DNA of 64,000 bases from Stenotrophomonas sp. BIGb0135 (GCF_024810105.1 NZ_JANUDX010000001.1:62001-126000); one strand, 5' to 3'. Counted from the first letter of the stretch, positions 53,113 to 61,546 are shown. Numbers and translations: made by a program. The notes: a model not told the origin generated them from the sequence alone.

Positions 53113-53745
53113 TCACTCCAGCTCGTGCTGGTGGCGGGCGGCAAGCAGCAGCAGATCGTTGGCGCGGCGGCACCCCAGCGACTCCATCATGCGCGCGCGG
53201 TGGGTTTCCACCGTCTTGACGCTGATGCCCAGGTCGGCGGCGATTTCCTTGTTGCTCTCGCCGCGGCCGATCTGGCGCAGGATTTCGCGCTGGCGCGGCG
53301 ACAGCGCCGCCACCCCGACCGGTTTTTCCTTGCCCAGCATGGGCGCCAGCATCTTGGCCGAGATCTGCGGGCTCAGGAATACCTGGCCGGCGTGGGCGGC
53401 CCGCAGGGCAAGTTCCAGCTCCTGCGGCGCGGCATCCTTGACCACGAAGCCGACGGCGCCACGGTCCAGCGCGTCGCGCACGTGCACGGCGTCGTCGTGC
53501 ATGGTCATCATCACCACCCGGGTACCGGGGGCGCGCAGCAGGATGTCGCTCAGGGCTTCCAGGCCGGTGCGGCCGGGCAGCGAGAGGTCCATCAGGATCA
53601 CGTCCGGGCTGTGCTGGATGGCCAGTTGCAGGGCCTGTTCGGCGTTGCTGGCTTCTGCGGCGACGTCCACGTCGGCAAAGCCCTGGAGCAGGCGGCTGAG
53701 GCCGGCGCGGACCAGGGTGTGATCGTCGACGATGAGAACGCGCAC
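53113..53745 (-). CDS. fsnR: NarL/FixJ-type response regulator, FsnR-like
   Basis: 210 residues: receiver domain (VLIVDDHTLVRAGLSRLLQG, Asp in VILMDLSLPGRTG, Lys in FVVKDAAP) and LuxR-type HTH (LSPRQREILRQIGRGESNKE, ISVKTVETHRARMMESLG). In S. maltophilia FsnR, coded in the flagellar cluster, activates flagellar operons; the position fits. Start is GTG at 53745. The symbol is by position and domain type. Confidence 0.75.
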   Translation of the reverse strand: MRVLIVDDHTLVRAGLSRLLQGFADVDVAAEASNAEQALQLAIQHSPDVILMDLSLPGRTGLEALSDILLRAPGTRVVMMTMHDDAVHVRDALDRGAVGFVVKDAAPQELELALRAAHAGQVFLSPQISAKMLAPMLGKEKPVGVAALSPRQREILRQIGRGESNKEIAADLGISVKTVETHRARMMESLGCRRANDLLLLAARHQHELE

Positions 53746-53866
53746 AGGCAGGGCTTCGGCAGATGTTAAGGCGGGGTGACCACCTTAACGGAGTGGCGGC
53801 CTACCGCCAAGCCGATCCCGTCACGGTAGTGCCTGCCGTTGGCCGGCAACCCGTCAAAAAATGGGC

Positions 53867-54466
53867 TCAGGGGTCCAGCGGACGGCGGTCGGCCAGGCGC
53901 GCCTGCGCGACCTGGCGACGGTGCAGGCGGAACAGGTGCCGTTCCAGCGCCATCTCCAGCGCATCGCTCATCGGCTCGAAACGCAGCCAGAGGAAATGCG
54001 CGCCGGCGCCGGTGGCCGCTTCGGCCAGCACGGAGACGGGCAGGTCGATATGGTCCGGCAGCCAGTCGCAGGGCTGCAGCCGGATCACGCCCAGGCTGCC
54101 AGCCGTCGCGCCGGTACGCATGCCCTGTTCCAGGCGGATGCCGCGCCGTGACCAGCGCAGCGGGCGCAGGTCCAGGTCCTGCGCGGTCTGCCGCACCAGC
54201 CGGCCGAGCAGCACCATGGTCAGGTCCAGCTTGGCCTCCAGGCGCTGCAGTTGCGCGGTGGCTTCGCCGCGCTCGTCGTGGCCGTCATCGCCGCGCGAAT
54301 CTTCCACCAGGGCCACGCTGCGCAGCAGGGTCTCGGCGCTGCCCGGACGCACCACCGCGCTGCCCAGGCGGAACTCGGCCGGCAGCGCCACCTCGCAGCT
54401 CAGCGTTTCATCGAACAGCTCGCTTTCGGCCGGATGATGGATGGCGCTGGGCCGCAGCTCGCTCAT
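53867..54466 (-). CDS. Atypical PilZ-domain protein
   Basis: 199 residues with segments like the tetramer-forming PilZ proteins of Xanthomonas: a long heptad-rich helix (AQLQRLEAKLDLTMVLLGRL) between beta segments (LRPLRWSRRGIRLEQG, LPVSVLAEAATGAG). No clear RxxxR c-di-GMP motif. It overlaps the fliT-like gene by ATGA. Called from pattern and position; moderate confidence. Confidence 0.6.
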   Translation of the reverse strand: MSELRPSAIHHPAESELFDETLSCEVALPAEFRLGSAVVRPGSAETLLRSVALVEDSRGDDGHDERGEATAQLQRLEAKLDLTMVLLGRLVRQTAQDLDLRPLRWSRRGIRLEQGMRTGATAGSLGVIRLQPCDWLPDHIDLPVSVLAEAATGAGAHFLWLRFEPMSDALEMALERHLFRLHRRQVAQARLADRRPLDP

Positions 54467-54768
54467 GACAGGGATTCCGCGGTGAGGTAGGCATGCGCGG
54501 CGCGGTTGGCGGCAGCGCCCTTGCGCACGTGGCCGGCGGCCTCGTCGCGCTGGCTCATGATCATCACCATCAGGCGCTGCTGGCGGCTTTCCAGTGCGCG
54601 CAGGCCGGCAACGTCATCCAGCCCGCCGGGCTGGGCCAGCAGTTGGGTCTGGTCGGCGTGCAGGGTGTCCAGGCAGGTGCCCGCACGTGCGTGGTCACCG
54701 TCCAGCAACGCTGCTTCCAGCGTGTCCAGCGTGCTGTTGAGGTCGGCCAGGGTGGGCGCGGTGGCCAT
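54463..54768 (-). CDS. FliT-like flagellar chaperone
   Basis: 101 residues, all helical (LADLNSTLDTLEAALLDGDH, LRALESRQQRLMVMIMSQRD). Small helical proteins after FliS are usually FliT, the FliD chaperone. Sequence conservation in that family is low, so this rests on size, helix content and position. It overlaps fliS by 1 nt. Confidence 0.55.
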   Translation of the reverse strand: MATAPTLADLNSTLDTLEAALLDGDHARAGTCLDTLHADQTQLLAQPGGLDDVAGLRALESRQQRLMVMIMSQRDEAAGHVRKGAAANRAAHAYLTAESLS

Positions 54769-55184
54769 TACACGGCGGCCTGCGCGGGCGCGCGCTGGTC
54801 GCGCGGGATTGCATTCCAGGCCGCGTCGATCTCGCCCAGCAGCTCCAGCGACTCGCGCAGGGCCTCCGGATCGTTGTGCAGGTTGGCTTCGGTCAGGCGC
54901 TGCATGACGTAATCGTACAGGGCCGACAGATTGCCGGCGATCTCGCCACCGGCTTCATGGTCGAGCGAGCCGTTGAGATGCCCGACGATCGCGCACACCT
55001 CGCCGATCGCCTTGCCCTTGCGCGCCTGATCGCCACGTTCCAGGCAGGCCTGGGCCAGCCGCACGCGTTCGAGTGCACCGGCCAGCAGCAACGCCACCAG
55101 CTTGTGCGGGTCGGCGTCGATGATCGAGCTCTGCACGCCGACCTTGCGGTACTGCTCGGTGAATTGACGGTTTGAACCGTACAT
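54768..55184 (-). CDS. fliS: Flagellin export chaperone FliS
   Basis: 138 residues, four-helix type, with RKVGVQSSIIDADPHKLVAL and ALLLAGALERVRLAQACLER, the FliS core. It keeps flagellin unpolymerised in the cytoplasm. The ATG at 55184 follows AGGAG. A sigma-28-like motif lies 89 nt upstream. Confidence 0.93.
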   Translation of the reverse strand: MYGSNRQFTEQYRKVGVQSSIIDADPHKLVALLLAGALERVRLAQACLERGDQARKGKAIGEVCAIVGHLNGSLDHEAGGEIAGNLSALYDYVMQRLTEANLHNDPEALRESLELLGEIDAAWNAIPRDQRAPAQAAV

Positions 55185-55272
55185 CAATCATGTCTCCTTC
55201 GTGCGGGGCCGCGTGCCTTGCGGGGTCTGCGGCACCGGGGTGGAGCCTGCGTTGGCTGCTGCGCTGGTACCA

Positions 55273-55299
55273 GTATCGGCAGCGTTCGCGCTTTACTTG
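55273..55299 (-). promoter_or_regulatory. Possible sigma-28 promoter for fliS
   Basis: CAAG (55299-55296), 15 nt, GCCGATAC (55280-55273) on the - strand; a TAAA lies 4 nt closer, as upstream of ycgR. The -10 is good and the -35 weak. It lies in the short gap after fliD. Confidence 0.45.
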
Positions 55300-55317
55300 A
55301 GCAGGCGGCCGTGTCGA

Positions 55318-56700
55318 TCAACCGGCCAGCTGACTGAGCTGCGAGGTGAGCGACGACGTGGTCTGGCTCAGCTTGCCCATCAATGCATCCAGGGCCAGGA
55401 ACTGCTTCTTGTAGCGTTCCTCCACGCCGGCCATGCGCACGTCCAGCGCCGCGCGGCGCTTGTCGATGTCGGTCAGGGTGGCGTTGATGCTCTTGGTGCG
55501 CGAAACAAAGGCGCCTTCCTTGCCAACGGTGGTGCTGACATAGCCATCCACCATGTTGAACAGCTTGGTAGCCGCGCCGTCATCACCGGTCAGCGCCTGC
55601 CGTACCGCACCGGCCTGGTTGACCAGCGCCGCCTCGAACTTGGTGGCATCCAGCACCAGGCTGCCGTCGGCGTTGGGATAGGCGCGGGTCTGCAGACCCA
55701 GCGTCTTCGGGTCCAGGCCGACCGCGGCCAGGTCCTTGAGCACGCCGCCCATCATCGAGCGCAACTGGCTGGAGGCGCCGCGCATCTGCGCATCGCCGGT
55801 CAGCGAGGAGGGCTCCTTGTTCTCGATGTCGTACTTGGTGGCGGTGTTGATCGCGCTGATCGCACCGTTGTAGGCGGTGACGAAGTCCTGCATCACCTTG
55901 CGTGCCGCCGCCACGTCGGTGCTGACGGTGACGGTGGTGTCGCCCTTCTTCTTGAGGTTGAGGGTCAGGCCGGGAACCACGTCGGTGACGGTGTTCTCGC
56001 TGGACACCACGTCCACCCCGTCGATGGTGAGCTTGGCATCGGCGGCCGGGGTGCGTTCGGTCAGGCTGTTGGCCAGTGCGGTCAGCTCGGCATTGCCGGC
56101 ACCGGCGCTGAGCTTGATCGCATTGGCGGTGCCGGACTTCTCCTGCGACAACGACAGGTACTGGTTGTCGCCGGAGGCGATGAGGGTCGACTGTACGCCC
56201 AGGCTGCGGCCGGCCTTTTCGATCTTGGTGCGGATCGAGGACAGGGTGTCATCGGCCTCGACCTGGATCTCCAGCGTCTTCTTTTTGTCGCCCACGCCCA
56301 CGTCCAGCGTCAGGGTGCCGGCGCCGAAGGTCTTGGTCTTGGGCACCGCCGTGTCGGCGATCCACTTGTTGGCCGTGGCCAGCTGGTCGACGTGGATGAC
56401 ATGGTTGCCGGTGGCCGCCGAATTGGTGCTGGTGACCGTCAGGATGTCGTCGGTGCCGTCCTTGGTCGCACTGACCAGGCGGGCGTCGAACGCGGTCGAG
56501 GCCTTCAGCGCCTTCAATGAGGTGCTCAGCAGGTCGAACGCGGACTTGACCGTGCCCACTGCCGACAACTGCATCTTGGCTTTGGACTGCTGCAGGTTGA
56601 GTGCGTTGTCCGAAGGTTTGCGGTCTGCCGCCACCAGGCTGGCGACCATGCCGGAAATATCCAGTCCGGAACCGATGCCGCCGTAACCAAAGTCAGCCAC
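55318..56700 (-). CDS. fliD: Flagellar cap protein FliD
   Basis: 460 residues. The N-terminus (GIGSGLDISGMVASLVAADR) and C-terminal coiled region (RVEERYKKQFLALDALMGKL-like segment, ending LTSQLSQLAG) are FliD_N and FliD_C. GTG start at 56700 with AGGAG 8 nt upstream. A sigma-54 promoter lies about 100 nt upstream. Confidence 0.93.
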   Translation of the reverse strand: MADFGYGGIGSGLDISGMVASLVAADRKPSDNALNLQQSKAKMQLSAVGTVKSAFDLLSTSLKALKASTAFDARLVSATKDGTDDILTVTSTNSAATGNHVIHVDQLATANKWIADTAVPKTKTFGAGTLTLDVGVGDKKKTLEIQVEADDTLSSIRTKIEKAGRSLGVQSTLIASGDNQYLSLSQEKSGTANAIKLSAGAGNAELTALANSLTERTPAADAKLTIDGVDVVSSENTVTDVVPGLTLNLKKKGDTTVTVSTDVAAARKVMQDFVTAYNGAISAINTATKYDIENKEPSSLTGDAQMRGASSQLRSMMGGVLKDLAAVGLDPKTLGLQTRAYPNADGSLVLDATKFEAALVNQAGAVRQALTGDDGAATKLFNMVDGYVSTTVGKEGAFVSRTKSINATLTDIDKRRAALDVRMAGVEERYKKQFLALDALMGKLSQTTSSLTSQLSQLAG

Positions 56701-56799
56701 GTTGTATCTCCTGTCTGTGTGCCGCCGCGGCGTCGCCGCGTGGCCGTGCTGTCAACGAAGGTAGCGGCCGTAGCCGCCAGGTCTTTAGAACCACGTTGA

Positions 56800-56815
56800 T
56801 GCAGGAGTTGTGCCA
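56800..56815 (-). promoter_or_regulatory. Sigma-54 promoter for fliD
   Basis: TGGCACAACTCCTGCA on the - strand (56815 to 56800), GG-N10-GC spacing, TGGCAC exact and CTGCA for TTGCA. The start would be near 56790, giving about a 90-nt leader. Confidence 0.65.
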
Positions 56816-56834
56816 ATGGCCTGGCGCGGAGAAA

Positions 56835-56850
56835 TGGCACGCACTTTGCA
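56835..56850 (+). promoter_or_regulatory. Consensus sigma-54 motif facing away from fliD
   Basis: TGGCACGCACTTTGCA: exact TGGCACG-N4-TTGCA. It points to the right, where all genes for the next 7 kb are on the other strand, so a transcript would be antisense to the flagellin gene. Confidence 0.6.
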
Positions 56851-56895
56851 GGGGCATAAGGGCGGGACGCAATGCAGGTCCGGCCGGTGGTCTGT

Positions 56896-56924
56896 AAAAA
56901 ACCCTCCTCCAATGTAGAGGAGGG
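56896..56924 (-). terminator. Terminator after the last flagellin gene
   Basis: CCCTCCTC (56902-56909) and GAGGAGGG (56917-56924) form an 8-bp stem, followed on the - strand by six T (56901-56896). Confidence 0.85.
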
Positions 56925-57147
56925 CTCAGGCTACTGAAAAGCGGGGGGAGACGAAGCCACCCGGGGAGTTCAGTCAAACAAACAGCGCTGATAACGGTTG
57001 GGCCGCAGGGGCGGGCCATGGCCACGGTGGATGTGGCGACCGGGAGAGAGTCCGGCCCATGGCCATGGCCCGTTCCTGCGCGACAGTTGGCTGTCTTGTC
57101 GGGGTTGCCCGCGCCGCCGGCCTTGGCCGGCGGCGTGGACGCGTGGA

Positions 57148-58308
57148 TCAGCGCAGCAGGCTGAGCACGTTCTGCGGCACCTGGTTGGCCTGGGCCAGCA
57201 TGGCCGTACCGGCCTGCTGCAGGATCTGGGTGCGGGTCAGCTCTGCGGTTTCCTTGGCGAAATCGGTGTCCTTGATGCGGCTACGCGACGCGGACAGGTT
57301 TTCCGAGGAGGTCTGCAGGTTGGCAACGACCGAGGTGAAGCGGTTCTGGATCGCACCGAGGTCGGCACGGGTGTTGTTGATCGAGCTCAGCGCCTTGTCA
57401 ACGATTTCCAGCGCCTGCTGGGCACCCTTCACGGTGGACACGTCGATCTTGTCGGCGAACTGCTTGGTCGGGACCGTGGTGTTGCCGGCCAGCGTGATGT
57501 CGGTACCGCTCAGCTGCACGACGGCGCCGTCCTTGTCGACGCTGTCCTTGACCGAGGTCAGGGTCAGGGCGCCGGTGGTGGCATCGGCTTCGGCATAGAT
57601 GCCGGTTTCGCCGATCTTGGCGTTGATGTGCGCGGCCAGCGACTGGCCGGCCTTGGCGGTGGTGGTCTCGGTCAGCTTCAGCTCGGCGAAGGACACCGTG
57701 CCCGACGCGCTGGTCAGGCTGAACGCGGCGACCGTCGAGGTGCCGTCGGCGGCGACCGTCGGGGCAGCGGCGGTGGCGGTGACGAACTGCGCGCCGCCCA
57801 GGGCGTCGGCCTTGGCGTCCACGACCTTGTCGATGGCGATGGCCTGGCCGGCGTTGGCGCCGACCTGGAACAGCTGGCTGGAGAACGAGCCGTCCAGCAG
57901 CTTGGTGCCGTTGAAGTCGGACTGCTTGGCGACGCGGTCGATTTCGCTGACCAGCTGGGTGACTTCGGCCTGCAGGGCCTTGCGGTCGCTGGCGGAGTTG
58001 GTGGCGTTGGAGGCCTGCACCGACAGTTCGCGGACGCGCTGCAGGTTGTTGCCGATTTCGGTCAGCGAACCTTCGGCGACCTGGGCCAGCGAGATGCCGT
58101 CGTTGGCGTTGCGGATGGCCACGTCGGTACCGCGGATCTGGGTGCCGAAGCGCTCGGAGATGGCCAGGCCGGCCGCATCGTCCTTGGCGCTGTTGATGCG
58201 CGAGCCGGAGGACAGGCGCTGGATGGTGGTGGCCAGGGAGCTGCCGCTGGTGCTCAGGTTGCGCTGAGCATTCAACGACATCGTGTTGGTGTTGATGACT
58301 TGTGCCAT
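57148..58308 (-). CDS. fliC: Flagellin (third in transcription order)
   Basis: 386 residues. N-terminal D0/D1 (MAQVINTNTMSLNAQRNLST to about 165) and C-terminal D1/D0 (RADLGAIQNRFTSVVANLQT to VPQNVLSLLR) are conserved; the middle (about 175-290) differs from the other copies. The ends are almost identical in DNA to the gene at 58389. Ribosome site AAGGAA precedes the ATG. Confidence 0.95.
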   Translation of the reverse strand: MAQVINTNTMSLNAQRNLSTSGSSLATTIQRLSSGSRINSAKDDAAGLAISERFGTQIRGTDVAIRNANDGISLAQVAEGSLTEIGNNLQRVRELSVQASNATNSASDRKALQAEVTQLVSEIDRVAKQSDFNGTKLLDGSFSSQLFQVGANAGQAIAIDKVVDAKADALGGAQFVTATAAAPTVAADGTSTVAAFSLTSASGTVSFAELKLTETTTAKAGQSLAAHINAKIGETGIYAEADATTGALTLTSVKDSVDKDGAVVQLSGTDITLAGNTTVPTKQFADKIDVSTVKGAQQALEIVDKALSSINNTRADLGAIQNRFTSVVANLQTSSENLSASRSRIKDTDFAKETAELTRTQILQQAGTAMLAQANQVPQNVLSLLR

Positions 58309-58351
58309 GGAAATTCCTTCAGGCGTGGGTGGTGCGTGAGACGTTGGAAGC

Positions 58352-58372
58352 GGCGCCGGTCAATCCGGCGCC
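58352..58372. other. Hairpin between flagellin genes
   Basis: GGCGCCGG-TCAAT-CCGGCGCC, an 8-bp stem, in the 80-bp gap. No T-run and no sigma-28 motif in this gap. Confidence 0.6.
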
Positions 58373-58388
58373 GCCGGGCAGGCGTGGA

Positions 58389-59564
58389 TCAGCGCAGCAG
58401 GCTGAGCACGTTCTGCGGCACCTGGTTGGCCTGGGCCAGCATGGCCGTACCGGCCTGCTGCAGGATCTGGGTGCGGGTCAGCTCTGCGGTTTCCTTGGCG
58501 AAATCGGTGTCCTTGATGCGGCTGCGCGACGCGGACAGGTTTTCCGAGGAGGTCTGCAGGTTGGCAACGACCGAGGTGAAGCGGTTCTGGATGGCACCGA
58601 GGTCGGCGCGGGTGTTGTTGATCGCACCCAGGGCCTTGTCGACGATTTCCAGGGCCTGCTGGGCGCCCTTCACGGTGGACACGTCGATCTTGTCGGCGAA
58701 CTGCTTGCCGTCGGCCGGATCGGTGGCGGCGAAGCCGGCCAGGGTGCTGGCGATGTCCTGGAACGCGCCATCGGCGTCGACGCTGTCCTTGACCGAGGTC
58801 AGGGTCAGGGCGCCGGCGTCATCGGCTTCGGCGTAAACGCCGGTTTCGCCGATCTTGGCGTTGATCGCGGCAGCCACGGCCTTGCCGTTGGCGGCGGTGT
58901 TGGCAGCCACGTCACCCACGCTCTTGACGGTCTGCGCGGCGAAGTTGACCACTGCGCCCTTGCTGTCGGTGATGGTGAAGGCGGCGATATCGGTATCGGT
59001 ATCGGCCACGCCGGCAATCGCGGTGGCGGTGCCGCTGGAGAACTGCGCGCCGCCCAGGGCATTGGCCTTGGCGTCCACGACCTTGTCGATGGCGATGGCC
59101 TGGCCGGCGTTGGCGCCGACCTGGAACAGCTGGCTGGAGAAGGAGCCGTCCAGCAGCTTGGTGCCGTTGAAGTCGGACTGCTTGGCGACGCGGTCGATTT
59201 CGCTGACCAGCTGGGTGACTTCGGCCTGCAGGGCCTTGCGGTCGCTGGCGGAGTTGGTGGCGTTGGAGGCCTGCACCGACAGTTCACGGACGCGCTGCAG
59301 GTTGTTGCCGATTTCGGTCAGCGAGCCTTCGGCGACCTGGGCCAGCGAGATGCCGTCGTTGGCGTTGCGGATGGCCACGTCGGTACCGCGGATCTGGGTG
59401 CCGAAGCGCTCGGAGATGGCCAGGCCGGCCGCGTCGTCCTTGGCGCTGTTGATGCGCGAGCCGGAGGACAGGCGCTGGATGGTGGTGGCCAGGGAGCTGC
59501 CGCTGGTGCTCAGGTTGCGCTGAGCATTCAACGACATCGTGTTGGTGTTGATGACTTGTGCCAT
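58389..59564 (-). CDS. fliC: Flagellin (second in transcription order)
   Basis: 391 residues. Residues 1-175 match the copy at 57148 apart from one substitution near the end, and the last 90 differ at about two positions. The variable middle (ATAIAGVADTDTDIAAFTIT, FQDIASTLAGFAATDPADGK) is unique. No promoter motif is visible in the 71-bp gap before it. Confidence 0.95.
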   Translation of the reverse strand: MAQVINTNTMSLNAQRNLSTSGSSLATTIQRLSSGSRINSAKDDAAGLAISERFGTQIRGTDVAIRNANDGISLAQVAEGSLTEIGNNLQRVRELSVQASNATNSASDRKALQAEVTQLVSEIDRVAKQSDFNGTKLLDGSFSSQLFQVGANAGQAIAIDKVVDAKANALGGAQFSSGTATAIAGVADTDTDIAAFTITDSKGAVVNFAAQTVKSVGDVAANTAANGKAVAAAINAKIGETGVYAEADDAGALTLTSVKDSVDADGAFQDIASTLAGFAATDPADGKQFADKIDVSTVKGAQQALEIVDKALGAINNTRADLGAIQNRFTSVVANLQTSSENLSASRSRIKDTDFAKETAELTRTQILQQAGTAMLAQANQVPQNVLSLLR

Positions 59565-59604
59565 GAGGAGAGGTCCTTGAGCAGTGCACGTACGATGGGT
59601 TAGA

Positions 59605-59628
59605 CGCTCCTGACGTGCTTCAGGAGCG
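59605..59628. other. Hairpin between flagellin genes
   Basis: CGCTCCTGA and TCAGGAGCG pair around a short loop (59605-59628) just beyond the stop of the first flagellin. No T-run follows. Confidence 0.6.
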
Positions 59629-59635
59629 GCTCATG

Positions 59636-60802
59636 TCAGCGCTGCAACAGGCTGAGCACGTTCTGTGGAACCTGGTTGGCCTGGGCCAGCATCGCGGTGC
59701 CGGCCTGTTGCAGGATCTGGGTACGGGTGAGTTCCGCGGTTTCCTTGGCGAAATCGGTATCGCGGATGCGGCTGCGCGATGCCGACAGGTTTTCCGAGGA
59801 GGTCTGCAGATTGGCCACCACGGAGGTGAAGCGGTTCTGGATGGCGCCGAGGTCGGCGCGGACGCTGTTGACCGATTCCAGTGCCTTGTCGACGATTTCC
59901 AGCGCCTTCTGCGCACCGACGTAGGACGAGACGTCCAGGTCCTGCACGAAGCTGGAGGTGGCCGTGGCGGCAACCGAGCTGGGGGCGGCGACGGTGGAGT
60001 CGGCCAGGCCCAGCTGGGTGGCGCCGGTGATGACGAGGTCGCGGTCGGCCTGGACCGAGGTCAGCTTCAGGCGCTGGGTATCGGGGGTGCCGGCGGTGGT
60101 GACGACTTCGGCGTAGACACCGGCTTCGCCGATCTGGGTGTTGATCTGGGCGGCCGCGGAGGCGGCGAACTCGGCGGTGGTCTTGCCGCTGATCGTGCCG
60201 AGGGTGATGCCGTTGATGGTGACGCCGGTCAGGTCGGTGATGGTGGCGATGTCGGCGGTGCTGTCGACCGGGGGGGCAAACTTGGCGTTGCCCAGCGAGC
60301 TGGCCTTGGCGTCGACGACGCTGTTGATGGCGATGGCCTGGCCGGCATTGGCGCCCACCTGGAACAGCTGGCTGGTGAAGCTGCCGTCCAGCAGCTTGGT
60401 GCCGTTGAAGTCGGACTGCTTGGCGACGCGGTCGATTTCGCTGACCAGCTGGGTGACTTCAGCCTGCAGGGCCTTGCGGTCGCTGGCGGAGTTGGTAGCG
60501 TTGGAGGCCTGCACGGCGAGTTCGCGGACGCGCTGCAGGTTGTTGCCGATTTCGCTCAGGGAGCCTTCGGCGACCTGGGCCAGCGAGATGCCATCGTTGG
60601 CATTGCGGATGGCCACGTCGGTGCCGCGGATCTGGGTGCCGAAGCGCTCGCTGATGGCCAGGCCGGCGGCGTCGTCCTTCGCGCTGTTGATGCGCAGGCC
60701 GGACGAGAGGCGCTGGATGGTGGTAGCGAGCGAGCTGCCGCTGGTGCTCAGGTTGCGCTGAGCGTTGAGCGACATCGTATTGGTGTTGATTACCTGTGCC
60801 AT
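59636..60802 (-). CDS. fliC: Flagellin (first in transcription order)
   Basis: 388 residues. It differs from the other two throughout the conserved ends (for example SSGLRINSAKDDAAG, GSLSEIGNNLQRVRELAVQA, LSLLQR end) and has its own middle (ATITDLTGVTINGITLGTIS). It alone has a consensus sigma-28 promoter. The ATG has GGGAG upstream. Confidence 0.95.
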   Translation of the reverse strand: MAQVINTNTMSLNAQRNLSTSGSSLATTIQRLSSGLRINSAKDDAAGLAISERFGTQIRGTDVAIRNANDGISLAQVAEGSLSEIGNNLQRVRELAVQASNATNSASDRKALQAEVTQLVSEIDRVAKQSDFNGTKLLDGSFTSQLFQVGANAGQAIAINSVVDAKASSLGNAKFAPPVDSTADIATITDLTGVTINGITLGTISGKTTAEFAASAAAQINTQIGEAGVYAEVVTTAGTPDTQRLKLTSVQADRDLVITGATQLGLADSTVAAPSSVAATATSSFVQDLDVSSYVGAQKALEIVDKALESVNSVRADLGAIQNRFTSVVANLQTSSENLSASRSRIRDTDFAKETAELTRTQILQQAGTAMLAQANQVPQNVLSLLQR

Positions 60803-60894
60803 GGGTCGTCTCCCTTATTGGAATCCCGGTGGTGAATGGAACGAAGCGCCGCCGATTTTTTTGTTTGGCTGTGTGCTTCGCTGTTGCCAAATGA

Positions 60895-60921
60895 ATAACG
60901 GCGCTTTGTCAACAACCTTTA
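60895..60921 (-). promoter_or_regulatory. Sigma-28 promoter for the flagellin genes
   Basis: TAAA (60921-60918), exactly 15 nt, GCCGTTAT (60902-60895) on the - strand, 93 nt from the ATG. Confidence 0.85.
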
Positions 60922-61050
60922 GGCGGAAATTTCGCTGAGGCTGTCTGGTGGGCCATCCGGGGCCATGGCGGGCTTGCCGGACATAAGGGTTAACGGCATG
61001 GAAAGCGGGAATTCAAGGGGTTTTTTGATGTTCATGGCCAGGTCTGGGGC

Positions 61051-61085
61051 CGGAGCCCGGAGCCCGGAGCCCGGAGCCCGGAGCC
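61051..61085. repeat. 7-bp tandem repeat (CCGGAGC)5
   Basis: CCCGGAG-type heptamer repeated about 4.5 times, followed by CACAGC/AACAGC hexamers to about 61108. It lies between the flagellin promoter and element B; no gene is seen in 60922-61143. Confidence 0.75.
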
Positions 61086-61143
61086 ACAGCCACAGCAACA
61101 GCAACGGCAGAAGCATCAGGTCTGCCGCAGCTGGGGGAGGGCT

Positions 61144-61240
61144 GGCACGGGTGGGTTGGCGGGACACGCCGTAAATACGTCCTTGTAGGCTCGCATGCGC
61201 CATCCATGGCGCATGACGGTCCCGCCAACCCACCCGTGCC
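61144..61240 (-). repeat. Structured element B, copy 1
   Basis: 22-nt perfect inverted arms (61144-61165 and 61219-61240) around a 53-nt core. On the - strand the core has hairpin CATGCGCCAT-GG-ATGGCGCATG, a second small stem TAC/GTA, and TTTACGGCGT. It is inverted relative to copy 2. Confidence 0.82.
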
Positions 61241-61383
61241 ACCCCTTTGACAGGGGGCGGGTGCGCAAGGAAAGAGCCGTGTGAGTTGCTGGCTGGCGAA
61301 CATGCTGTTCGTCGCTCTGTCGCTCTGTCGCGCTACCGCTCTACCGCTCTTCGGCTCTGCACAGGCCACCGGTCAACTGTCGA

Positions 61384-61490
61384 GGGCGGGGGTGTGTGGG
61401 TTCGCGGGACCGTCACACGCCATGGATGGCGTGTGCGAGCCCCCATGGATGGGTTTACGGCGTGTCCCGCGAACCCACACACCCCCGCCC
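61384..61490 (+). repeat. Structured element B, copy 2
   Basis: 27-nt perfect inverted arms (61384-61410 and 61464-61490) around a 53-nt core with hairpin CACACGCCAT-GG-ATGGCGTGTG, a second stem CCCAT/ATGGG and TTTACGGCGT. The core has the same length as copy 1. Confidence 0.82.
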
Positions 61491-61546
61491 AAACAGGAAC
61501 AGCGGCAGACTGAGGCCGTTGCTTTGAAACGCTTTGAAGAAAAACG

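Larger units (their letters stand above)
56701..57147. other. fliD-flagellin intergenic region
   Basis: Holds a - strand sigma-54 promoter (56800-56815), a + strand sigma-54 motif (56835-56850), a terminator (56896-56924) and an 11-bp hairpin at 57112-57135 just after the flagellin stop. A 21-codon + frame from 56872 is open but overlaps the terminator; I do not call it a gene. Confidence 0.6.

Noticed and set aside
56872-56937. A 21-codon frame downstream of the + strand sigma-54 motif
   Set aside because: It overlaps the flagellin terminator and has no convincing ribosome site; too short to support without expression data.
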